Positions 1-5,389 of a DNA stretch of 5,662 nucleotides are shown piece by piece. Where the stretch lies: assembly GCA_003518125.1 (NCBI GenBank), contig DOZG01000011.1:1-5662 (forward strand), written 5' to 3'. This DNA is from Patescibacteria group bacterium. GTDB taxonomy: Bacteria; Patescibacteriota; Dojkabacteria; SC72. How positions within the stretch are numbered: position 1 is the stretch's first letter; each line of letters begins with the position of its first letter. The notes beneath the pieces are model-generated. The model was not told where the DNA came from. It worked only from the letters and a program-made list of their open reading frames with translations, and did not search any database. The position numbers and the translations under genes are program-made.

Positions 1-455
1 TTTTTAATAAAAAGTACTCGTATTACCTCATCTATACGACTACTAGAAAAAAAGAAATCTATAGAATTAAGCCTCCCCTCAACATATAATTGGCTAGATA
101 CAGAAGATAAGAGGCTTTTCTTCTCTAAAAGTATAGCCTCTTTAGCAGCAATCTCTTCTAATTTTTCCTCAATATCCGCATCTTTTAGATCAATAGCTTC
201 CTGCATCTTTGTTATCTCACCATTTAACATAGTTATCTGTTGAGAAACAGTATAGTTACTACTAGTAATCTCAGAAATCCTAGCCTCAATACTTTCTAAA
301 AGAGATTCTTGTTCTTCCACTTCTTCTTGGGTATTTTCGATTTCATTCTCTAAGTCGTCTTCAGGACCGGAATATACCAGTGTATATTGGGATAGTAAGA
401 AGAGGGTTGAAAGAAAAAAGAATATTATTAATTGTATTACAGGCAGTTTTCTCAT
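1..455 (-). CDS. Secreted coiled-coil protein, CwlO/PcsB-like peptidoglycan hydrolase N-terminus (3' end outside window)
   Basis: The gene starts at ATG 455-453 and runs open off the left edge, giving 151 codons. Residues 1-29 look like a signal peptide: MRK, a long hydrophobic core (residues 8-23), and a possible cut after VYS at 27-29. Residues about 33-70 and 82-125 are rich in Glu, Lys, Leu and Ile in heptad-like order, so they probably form an antiparallel coiled coil. The segment QLYVEGRLNSIDFFFSSSR (residues 122-140) resembles the 'YVxGxxSxLDxLLxSxS' stretch that follows the coiled coil in PcsB, CwlO and EnvC proteins. In those families this part contacts or is controlled by FtsEX, and a C-terminal domain (CHAP, NlpC/P60 or M23) cleaves peptidoglycan. 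The catalytic domain would lie beyond position 1, so neither the activity nor its type can be seen. The start is 12 bases after the last pilin gene's stop. A secreted structural coiled-coil protein with no enzyme domain is the main alternative. Confidence 0.68.
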   Translation of the reverse strand, partial: MRKLPVIQLIIFFFLSTLFLLSQYTLVYSGPEDDLENEIENTQEEVEEQESLLESIEARISEITSSNYTVSQQITMLNGEITKMQEAIDLKDADIEEKLEEIAAKEAILLEKKSLLSSVSSQLYVEGRLNSIDFFFSSSRIDEVIRVLFIK

Positions 456-461
456 TAGAAA

Positions 462-490
462 ATTATACTACAAATCTGATATTGTTTTAA
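462..490 (-). promoter_or_regulatory. Putative sigma70-type promoter giving a leaderless coiled-coil-protein mRNA
   Basis: Read on the minus strand, TTAAAA (490-485, 4 of 6 to TTGACA) is followed by a 17-base spacer and a perfect TATAAT (467-462). Six bases then precede the ATG at 455, so the expected +1 falls on or next to the A of the start codon. There is no Shine-Dalgarno sequence. The -35 and part of the spacer lie inside the end of the preceding pilin gene. The hexamers are seen in the sequence; promoter activity is inferred. Confidence 0.45.
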
Positions 491-728
491 TAACAAGATT
501 TATTAGTAAAACAGCAATAGTAATAAAAACCAAACCAATAATAGCCCAGGTTAAAGTTCCCTGAGCCTGCTTAACCTTCTCAGGATTACCAGCAGAGGAT
601 ATCCATATATATCCACCGATAATTACCATAAGCACTGCAAGAAAAATACCAACAGGAACAAGATAACTAGAAAATTTATCAAGACTCCCAAATAGTACAT
701 CTAATTTAAAAGGTTCATCATTGTTCAT
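468..728 (-). CDS. T4SS/VirB2-like pilin subunit, fifth of five tandem copies (86 aa)
   Basis: This small protein has two hydrophobic helices, about residues 21-43 and 60-80. They are joined by a polar loop carrying SSAGNPEKVKQAQ (44-56), which matches the G-[DN]-x-x-K signature of the four upstream paralogues. Helix 2 starts with the shared LTWAIIGLVF pattern (59-68). There is no cleavable signal peptide. The N-terminal tail (MNNDEPFKLD...) is net negative and the loop net positive, which predicts both ends outside and the loop in the cytoplasm, as in VirB2 pilins. Family knowledge: such proteins assemble into pili or channels of type IV secretion systems, and tandem copies are common in CPR genomes. 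It begins 25 bases after the previous pilin gene and, unlike its neighbours, has a clear Shine-Dalgarno sequence. A holin-like two-helix protein is a less likely alternative. Confidence 0.75.
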   Translation of the reverse strand: MNNDEPFKLDVLFGSLDKFSSYLVPVGIFLAVLMVIIGGYIWISSAGNPEKVKQAQGTLTWAIIGLVFITIAVLLINLVIKTISDL

Positions 729-733
729 ATCTT

Positions 734-738
734 CTCCT
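734..738 (-). promoter_or_regulatory. Shine-Dalgarno site of the fifth pilin gene
   Basis: The minus strand reads AGGAG five bases before ATG 728-726. It is the only strong Shine-Dalgarno match before any start in this window. It therefore fixes this start and shows that at least this gene uses anti-SD-guided initiation inside a transcript. Confidence 0.75.
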
Positions 739-753
739 AATAAAATTACTGAT

Positions 754-1017
754 TTACTGCAATATAGAAATAATAATATATTTTACTAACATTGGGGCAA
801 TAAATACAAGAACTAAACCTACAAGTGCAAATGTTAAGGATTTAGTAGCTTTCTTCACTTTCTCTTCATCACCCATGGCTAACATATACTTAAAACCAGA
901 AATTATAAGGGCAACAACAACAAGAATAACTGAAGTACTTATTGCATAATTCAATAAGTATTGAATAAAATCTGCTAAACTCTTATGAGTTGTTGGATTG
1001 ATAGAAATCTCTAGCAT
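754..1017 (-). CDS. T4SS/VirB2-like pilin subunit, fourth of five tandem copies (87 aa)
   Basis: It has two hydrophobic helices, about residues 22-46 and 61-84, with the loop AMGDEEKVKKATKS (47-60) between them. The loop and the start of helix 2 (KKATKSLTFALVGL, 55-68) are almost the same as in the third copy (EKATKTLTFAIVGL), so these two are the closest pair and probably the youngest duplication. There is no signal peptide: the protein begins MLEISINPTTHKSLADF, a nearly neutral tail, and the lysine-rich loop should stay in the cytoplasm. The ATG lies 18 bases after the third copy's stop. No good Shine-Dalgarno sequence or promoter is visible, so it is probably read from an upstream promoter as part of an operon. 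The pilin role follows from the paralogue family and the two-helix plan; its exact place in a fibre is unknown. Confidence 0.75.
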   Translation of the reverse strand: MLEISINPTTHKSLADFIQYLLNYAISTSVILVVVALIISGFKYMLAMGDEEKVKKATKSLTFALVGLVLVFIAPMLVKYIIISILQ

Positions 1018-1035
1018 GAAAGCTGTTTAACTTAC

Positions 1036-1377
1036 TTAAGAAGCCGTTAACAAATCAGCAACTACAAAATTCACTAACAATGCAGCGATAAAACATATTG
1101 CAAGTCCAACAATTGCGAAGGTTAGCGTTTTTGTAGCTTTCTCAACCTTAGCTTCGTCACCGGCAGCAGTAATATACATATAACCAGCAGCTATAAGCAC
1201 AACAACACAAATAACAGCAGCAGATCCAACTGCAAAATTTAAAAACTTGTTAATAAGCTCCTGAAGGGGGATGGTAGTACCACCATAATTATCTGGATCT
1301 ACTTCTAACCCTTGAGCATAAATCTTTGAGACCATAAGAACAGGAAATGTAGATAATGTAGCTAATATCTTTTTCAT
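1036..1377 (-). CDS. T4SS/VirB2-like pilin subunit with signal peptide, third of five tandem copies (113 aa)
   Basis: This is the most typical VirB2-like member. Residues 1-21 form a signal peptide (MKKILATLSTFPVL..., predicted cut after IYA at 19-21). A short polar exported segment with several acidic residues follows (QGLEVDPDNYGG, 22-33). Helix 1 spans about 44-68, the loop AAGDEAKVEKATK 71-83, and helix 2 about 85-108. The mature protein would be about 92 residues, close to the size of copies four and five. Known VirB2 and TrbC pilins are likewise exported, cleaved and kept in the inner membrane before assembly. A 53-base gap separates it from the second copy, the longest gap in the cassette, and holds a good promoter match. 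It ends 18 bases before the fourth copy. Copies three and four share about 20 nearly identical residues around the loop and helix 2. Confidence 0.8.
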   Translation of the reverse strand: MKKILATLSTFPVLMVSKIYAQGLEVDPDNYGGTTIPLQELINKFLNFAVGSAAVICVVVLIAAGYMYITAAGDEAKVEKATKTLTFAIVGLAICFIAALLVNFVVADLLTAS

Positions 1378-1386
1378 AACTAATTA

Positions 1387-1415
1387 AATATAAATTATAT
1401 AAGCAATTCTATCAA
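1387..1415 (-). promoter_or_regulatory. Putative sigma70-type promoter inside the pilin cassette, before the third copy
   Basis: On the minus strand TTGATA (1415-1410, 5 of 6 to TTGACA) is followed by a 17-base spacer and TATATT (1392-1387, 5 of 6 to TATAAT). Nine bases then precede the ATG at 1377, so +1 would fall around 1380-1381 and the leader would be only about 3-4 bases. A perfect TATAAT at 1399-1394 also exists but lacks a -35 at 16-18 bases. This is the best-matched promoter in the window, and it sits in the only sizeable gap of the cassette. Activity is inferred. Confidence 0.5.
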
Positions 1416-1430
1416 AATATTCATTGTTCT

Positions 1431-1772
1431 TCAATACCCCTCCACCCCAAAGAGACCTAATATATATTTAATAACCAAACCAGCAATGAAGATAATCCCC
1501 AGACCTATAATAGAACCTGTCAACATCTTTCTACCAGTGTCTACCTTATCGGGATCCCCTGCGGAAGTAATTAGTGTATAACCAGATATAATTATCATAG
1601 CGATGGCAATTACTGCTGCACTACCAACTAAAAATTCTAGAAGCCCATTTCCAGAAGAAAAAACATCCCCGATATTTTGCCATGGAGCCTCTAAACCGTG
1701 AAAGTCTATATTTACACCACCCACAGTTACAAACATCACTTTTCTAATATCTATCCCCTTTCTTATTTTCAT
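1431..1772 (-). CDS. T4SS/VirB2-like pilin subunit, second of five tandem copies (113 aa)
   Basis: The pilin core covers residues 44-107: helix 1 (LLEFLVGSAAVIAIAMIIIS, 44-63), the loop SAGDPDKVDTGRK (70-82), and helix 2 starting LTGSIIGLGI (84-93). The first 43 residues are odd. They begin with a basic MKIRKGIDIRKV but continue into VTVGGVNIDFHG, which is not hydrophobic enough for a clear signal peptide, so this may be a degenerate leader or a domain of its own. The ATG at 1772 shares one base with the TAA stop of the first copy (TAATG), and a GAGG lies 10 bases upstream, so translation is probably coupled to copy one. Its TGA stop shows that UGA is not a glycine codon here. The family call is firm from the loop motif and paralogy; the function of this copy within a fibre is not known. 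Confidence 0.75.
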   Translation of the reverse strand: MKIRKGIDIRKVMFVTVGGVNIDFHGLEAPWQNIGDVFSSGNGLLEFLVGSAAVIAIAMIIISGYTLITSAGDPDKVDTGRKMLTGSIIGLGIIFIAGLVIKYILGLFGVEGY

Positions 1773-2110
1773 TATGTAAAAGCCTCAAGATTAAATAAAT
1801 TAGATATAAGAACCAAAATTCCAACGGATAAGAGTATGAACACTAAACCAATGACAGCATTAGTTATCATATCTTTTGCATCCTTAAGTTTATCAGGATT
1901 ACCCTGACTAGTAATTATTTTATATCCGGCTATAACAAACAGAATTAAGGCTACTGTACCTGCTAAAGGTAGTGCAATATTTACAATTGTCTGTACTGCA
2001 CCCTCAATAGTACTGACATTCTCAAACTCTCCTACTTGACCTAGGGTCTCAGACAGAGTGCTCGCATGTACAGTTGTAATTAATCCATTCATACTCAGTA
2101 TTATACACAA
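1772..2110 (-). CDS. T4SS/VirB2-like pilin subunit, first of five tandem copies (112 aa from TTG; 106 aa from ATG)
   Basis: The core has helix 1 (about 44-66), the loop TSQGNPDKLKDAKDM (67-81) and helix 2 (about 84-104), matching the other four copies. The start is uncertain. TTG at 2110-2108 gives a hydrophobic leader CIILSMNGLITTVHA with a plausible cut after VHA (14-16), but no positive charge at the N-terminus. ATG at 2092-2090 gives only a nine-residue stub before the same cut, yet sits seven bases after a perfect TATAAT and would suit a leaderless mRNA. In frame upstream of the TTG there are only three codons before a TAA. No Shine-Dalgarno sequence precedes either start. The gene follows the helicase stop by 13 bases (TTG) or 31 bases (ATG), and overlaps the second pilin by one base. 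The first 40 residues are mostly polar and acidic once the leader is removed. Confidence 0.75.
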   Translation of the reverse strand: MCIILSMNGLITTVHASTLSETLGQVGEFENVSTIEGAVQTIVNIALPLAGTVALILFVIAGYKIITSQGNPDKLKDAKDMITNAVIGLVFILLSVGILVLISNLFNLEAFT

Positions 2111-2128
2111 TACGTCAATTTAACTAAA
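2100..2128 (-). promoter_or_regulatory. Putative promoter of the pilin cassette, overlapping the helicase stop
   Basis: A perfect TATAAT lies at 2105-2100 on the minus strand, with TTTAGT (2128-2123, only 3 of 6 to TTGACA) 17 bases upstream. The expected +1 is at 2093-2092, exactly at the in-frame ATG 2092. If real, it would start the pilin operon independently of the repair genes and would exclude the TTG 2110 start for that transcript. The weak -35 and the competing signal-peptide argument keep the confidence low. Confidence 0.35.
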
Positions 2129-5100
2129 CAGAAGAGTCCTCACATATAGTACTATAATCACAATACCTACATAAATAACCTGGAGTAGCCTTAAAATCTT
2201 TTTTCTTTACCTTCTCAATTATCTCTAAAATATTCTCTCTTGCTTTCAATTTCCTCTCACTAGAAACATCAACCTCTATTACTTCACCATGTTCAACAAA
2301 CACATACTTAGCACTAACAACCTTTAAACCTAGCTTCTCTTCCGCAAAAAGAGCATATAAAGGTAGTTGTAAATCCTTCTTAATATTTATATCATTTTTA
2401 ACTTTCCCTGTTTTGTAATCAATAATTTCAACCTCTAACACATCCTTACTATCATCCACTATATCAATCCTATCTATCTTCCCAACAAACAAGCTCTCTC
2501 CCAAATGTACAGAGAAAGATTCCTCCAACATATATGGTCTTTGATCTTCACTATACAGAGTGTCAAAATATTTACTAAGTACCTTTTTACCAAAAGATTT
2601 TCTTTTTTGCTCATGTGCCTTACTATCATACCCACTACTTATCCAATGTTTATCATAGAGATCTAGTAAAGTCTTTTTTGTAGGCCTCTCAACTATACCT
2701 TCCAATCCCTCTTTAGAATCCCGAAGAAGTACATACAAATCCTTTAATGTATTATGCACTGTACTACCAAAAGATAACGAAGCATGTGGTTTAGATGGAA
2801 CCTTAAGTATATACACATACCTATATTTCTTTGGACAATCTACATATGTATTAAGCTGTGAATAACTTACTCTTTTTGTAGTATCTATATCTTTCATACC
2901 CTCTTCCACTATATCATCATCCTTGTGATAATAACTAAGTTTCTCTTTAGCACTTTCATTCACACCACCAATTACAGGAGAATCAAACTCCTCCTTTAAA
3001 TCTCTATCTAAAATTTCATAAAGGAATATACTTGGTTTCTTCTTCCTTTTTGCATTACCATAAAAATTCGAAGCAGTAAGATATAACCTCTCCATAGCAC
3101 GGGTAGCACCAACATAAAAAAGTCTTCTCTCTTCTCGAAGATGCTCCTCCTTACTACTAACCTCACTTGGAAGTGACTCCTTAATCAATTCATCTGGTAT
3201 AGGAATCCTGTCACTTCTGTTTCTAGGAGGAAATCTATCTGAAACTAAGTTAGAAATAAACACAACTGGAAATTCCAAACCCTTAGAACTATGTACTGTT
3301 AATATATTCACACCATCAAAATCATCAAAATCAGAACTATCAATAGTTGGAGACTCTCCTACTTTAATACAGTAATCGAGATAATCAACATACTCATAGA
3401 TATTACTCCCAGAATTATTCTTTTCGAACTCTTTAACTAAATCAAAGAATTTAGCAATATTAGAAATTTTAAACAGATTCTCTGAGCTCTCGTTTTCTAA
3501 TAAATAATTAATATATCCACTCTCTGTAACAAAGTCATACAGGATTTCACCAATTGGTTTATGATCCCTCATCAATTTCAAACCATTATGCAAAATTAAT
3601 AAGAAATCACTTATTGAAGATATACTTATAGGGGAAAGGATATTATTAATAACATCATTCTCCTCTACATCCAAATCCTCAATCTTCCAATCATCCTCCC
3701 CTAATTTAATTCCCCATAGTCTCTCCAATTCTTCAAACAGAGAAACTTTCTCTTCTCTTGCTAATCTATTTACTTCCACAAACTCCCTAGAACTAAGCCC
3801 CCAAATATCCATAGTGAGAAGTTTATACATAGCTATACCATCTGTATAATCAACAAGGATTTTAAGATAGGAGATTAAATTCTGTATTTCATCTCTACCA
3901 TATAAACCTCTTCGTCCACCTAATTTATAAGGAATACCATAATATCTTAAGGTTTGAACAAATATCTCAGATTGAGAGTTAGTCCTGGTTAAGATAGCAA
4001 AGTCAGAAAATCTATATTCCTGTTCACTACTCTTATCAACCAAACTAGATTGCCCAGACTCATCGTATGAAAGAGTCTTATCACCCTCCACCTTAATATC
4101 ACCATGTCCTGTTAATTTAAGAATCTCTTGAGCAACCCATTCCGCTTCAGCATTATTATTCCCTGCTACAACTAAATTTACTGCATCTTCATCCATCTCC
4201 TCAAACATACTACTAGCCTTTAACTTTTTATCTATCTTTTCTGTAACCTCTAACCTATATGGATTATTATGCTTTATCAACCTATACACACTATCTAATA
4301 TCTCTTGTCTTGATCTATAGTTTTGGTTTAACACTACCTCCTTAGCATCTGGATATATTTCTTTAAACTGTAAGATGTTGGAAATTGCAGCCCCCCTAAA
4401 TTTATATATAGCCTGATCATCATCTCCTACAACAGTTAAATTTCTAGGAAGCTTCCTCTTGTTTTTGTAATCAATTCCCAATATCAATATATTAACTAAC
4501 ACATTCTGTGTATAGTTAGTATCCTGGAATTCGTCTACCAAGATATATTTAAATTGATCCTGATATTTCTGTAATACACTTGGTCTCTTTCTTAAAAGTT
4601 GTAGTGTAAAGATTATCAGATCTCCAAAATCTATCTTAGACTCCTCTATTTTAAGCTTAGTATACATATCATATGTTTCAGCCAATTCCTTCAACTCTAA
4701 ATGCTTCTGTTTCTCTTCCTGGTTAGTTCTTGGTAACCCTTTTACAAACCTTAAATACTCTTGTGGAGAACAATCTTCATCCTGAAGTCTTGAAAAGTGT
4801 TTAATTAGATCATTGATAAAGTCTGTAGGGTTTCCCTGAGGTCTAAATATATCCAAAGGAAATTCAAAAAGATGTTTACGCATAAAGATATAGCTTTGGG
4901 CTTGAGTCATAATGGAGTAATTGGTATCAAGACCAATATAGTGGCCTTCTGCTTTAAGGATCCGATCACAAAAAGCATGGAATGTAGATACCCATGGTTC
5001 TTCATAACCATACTCCATTTCTAAATCAATACGTTCTACCATTTCTTGTGCAGCCTTTTCTGTAAAGGTAAGTGCTAATATCTCAGAGGGTTTAGCCCAC

Positions 5101-5237
5101 TTAGATTTCATAATATGAATAACTCTTTGAGTAATTACGGAAGTCTTTCCTGTACCAGCCCCAGCAATGATTAGAAGAGGACCCTCTTTATGTTCTACTG
5201 CTAGTTTTTGGTGTTTATTAAGTCTAACCTTCTTCAT
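2124..5237 (-). CDS. UvrD-family DNA helicase with C-terminal PD-(D/E)XK nuclease and Fe-S-type cysteines (1037 aa)
   Basis: This is a superfamily 1A 3'-5' helicase fused to a RecB-like nuclease. Helicase motifs are intact and in order: Q motif (LNKHQ, Q10), Walker A AGAGTGKT (25-32), TFTEKAAQEM (57-66), Walker B VDEFQD (234-239), GDDDQAIYKFRGA (271-283), NQNYRS (304-309), TVHSSKGLEF (647-656) and RRLFYVGATRAMERL (704-718). The nuclease (about 788-1037) shows GSTVH (824-828), GKIDRID (919-925), the catalytic IIDYKTGK (938-945) and QLPLYAL (957-963). Cys801 plus C1023-x2-C1026-x5-C1032 match the 4Fe-4S arrangement of AddB- and Cas4-type nucleases. By analogy with AddAB and AdnAB it should unwind and resect DNA ends in recombinational repair; that role is inferred. 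The ATG overlaps the stop of the upstream small gene (ATGA), and no Shine-Dalgarno sequence is seen, so translation is probably coupled. Residues 385-408 form a Ser/Asp/Glu-rich, likely flexible insertion. It is not ordinary UvrD, which is about 720 residues and lacks the nuclease. Confidence 0.93.
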   Translation of the reverse strand: MKKVRLNKHQKLAVEHKEGPLLIIAGAGTGKTSVITQRVIHIMKSKWAKPSEILALTFTEKAAQEMVERIDLEMEYGYEEPWVSTFHAFCDRILKAEGHYIGLDTNYSIMTQAQSYIFMRKHLFEFPLDIFRPQGNPTDFINDLIKHFSRLQDEDCSPQEYLRFVKGLPRTNQEEKQKHLELKELAETYDMYTKLKIEESKIDFGDLIIFTLQLLRKRPSVLQKYQDQFKYILVDEFQDTNYTQNVLVNILILGIDYKNKRKLPRNLTVVGDDDQAIYKFRGAAISNILQFKEIYPDAKEVVLNQNYRSRQEILDSVYRLIKHNNPYRLEVTEKIDKKLKASSMFEEMDEDAVNLVVAGNNNAEAEWVAQEILKLTGHGDIKVEGDKTLSYDESGQSSLVDKSSEQEYRFSDFAILTRTNSQSEIFVQTLRYYGIPYKLGGRRGLYGRDEIQNLISYLKILVDYTDGIAMYKLLTMDIWGLSSREFVEVNRLAREEKVSLFEELERLWGIKLGEDDWKIEDLDVEENDVINNILSPISISSISDFLLILHNGLKLMRDHKPIGEILYDFVTESGYINYLLENESSENLFKISNIAKFFDLVKEFEKNNSGSNIYEYVDYLDYCIKVGESPTIDSSDFDDFDGVNILTVHSSKGLEFPVVFISNLVSDRFPPRNRSDRIPIPDELIKESLPSEVSSKEEHLREERRLFYVGATRAMERLYLTASNFYGNAKRKKKPSIFLYEILDRDLKEEFDSPVIGGVNESAKEKLSYYHKDDDIVEEGMKDIDTTKRVSYSQLNTYVDCPKKYRYVYILKVPSKPHASLSFGSTVHNTLKDLYVLLRDSKEGLEGIVERPTKKTLLDLYDKHWISSGYDSKAHEQKRKSFGKKVLSKYFDTLYSEDQRPYMLEESFSVHLGESLFVGKIDRIDIVDDSKDVLEVEIIDYKTGKVKNDINIKKDLQLPLYALFAEEKLGLKVVSAKYVFVEHGEVIEVDVSSERKLKARENILEIIEKVKKKDFKATPGYLCRYCDYSTICEDSSV

Positions 5238-5350
5238 GTTTTATTGAGAGAGAAGTATATAACAAATGTAGAAGCAAGAATAGATATACCTATTGCTGTC
5301 ATCACCAAGATTCTTACTAAACTACCTATTTGAATATTCTCCTTTTTCAT
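5234..5350 (-). CDS. Small single-helix membrane peptide (38 aa), unknown function
   Basis: ATG 5350-5348 opens a 38-codon frame ending in TGA at 5236-5234. The product starts MKKENIQIGSLVRI, has one hydrophobic helix (about residues 14-35, ILVMTAIGISILASTFV and onward), and ends FSLNKT. It fills the space between nfo and the helicase exactly: it begins 18 bases after the nfo stop, and its stop overlaps the helicase start as ATGA. That fit, plus a credible transmembrane segment with a basic N-terminus, makes a real gene more likely than chance. It could be a membrane peptide tied to the helicase, or mainly a leader frame that sets helicase translation by coupling. No known family is recognised, and no Shine-Dalgarno sequence precedes it. 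Confidence 0.55.
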   Translation of the reverse strand: MKKENIQIGSLVRILVMTAIGISILASTFVIYFSLNKT

Positions 5351-5360
5351 ACATATATGT

Positions 5361-5389
5361 TATATAAATTACTTCACTAATCCTTTTAA
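5361..5389 (-). promoter_or_regulatory. Possible promoter before the small membrane peptide and helicase
   Basis: TTAAAA (5389-5384, 4 of 6) is followed by a 17-base spacer and TATATA (5366-5361, 4 of 6); an overlapping TATAAC lies at 5364-5359. The start codon at 5350 is 8-10 bases beyond, so the leader would be 0-4 bases. The region is AT-rich enough that such matches may be chance, and the -35 lies inside the end of nfo. Confidence 0.3.

Larger units (their letters stand above)
468..2110 (-). other. Tandem array of five paralogous pilin genes
   Basis: Five consecutive genes share the plan helix, short charged loop, helix, with the loop signatures SQGNPDK, SAGDPDK, AAGDEAK, AMGDEEK and SAGNPEK in order of transcription, each followed by LT or IT and a GL-containing second helix. 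Overall identity is low apart from copies three and four, so most duplications are old. The array is transcribed leftward and divided by one 53-base gap with a promoter match, which may split it into units of two and three genes. Confidence 0.8.

Noticed and set aside
1394..1399. Perfect TATAAT in the gap before pilin three as the main promoter
   Set aside because: No -35-like hexamer is found 16-18 bases upstream, whereas the overlapping TTGATA-N17-TATATT pair is well matched, so the latter was annotated.
1431..1433. UGA read as glycine, as in Absconditabacteria and Gracilibacteria
   Set aside because: Reading through this TGA adds only a few residues with no family support, the small peptide also ends at TGA, and the long helicase gene uses GGN for glycine with no internal TGA.
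1698..1907. A 69-codon open frame on the plus strand
   Set aside because: It lies opposite two well-supported pilin genes, has no recognisable family pattern, and no promoter or ribosome site was found for it. It is a shadow frame.
468..2110. Phage holins as an explanation for the small two-helix proteins
   Set aside because: Five tandem copies, the shared G-[DN]-x-x-K loop, a signal peptide in copy 3, and the absence of any phage lysis or structural gene favour T4SS-type pilins.
2850..2894. Cas4 or a CRISPR-linked nuclease at the helicase C-terminus
   Set aside because: The cysteine pattern is shared by Cas4 and AddB-type nucleases, but here the domain is fused to a complete UvrD helicase and no repeat array or cas gene is present.
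5351..5360. The 10-base palindrome ACATATATGT as an operator or terminator
   Set aside because: It is short, purely AT-rich apart from its ends, and lacks a G/C-rich stem or a following T run on the coding strand. It is expected by chance in such DNA.
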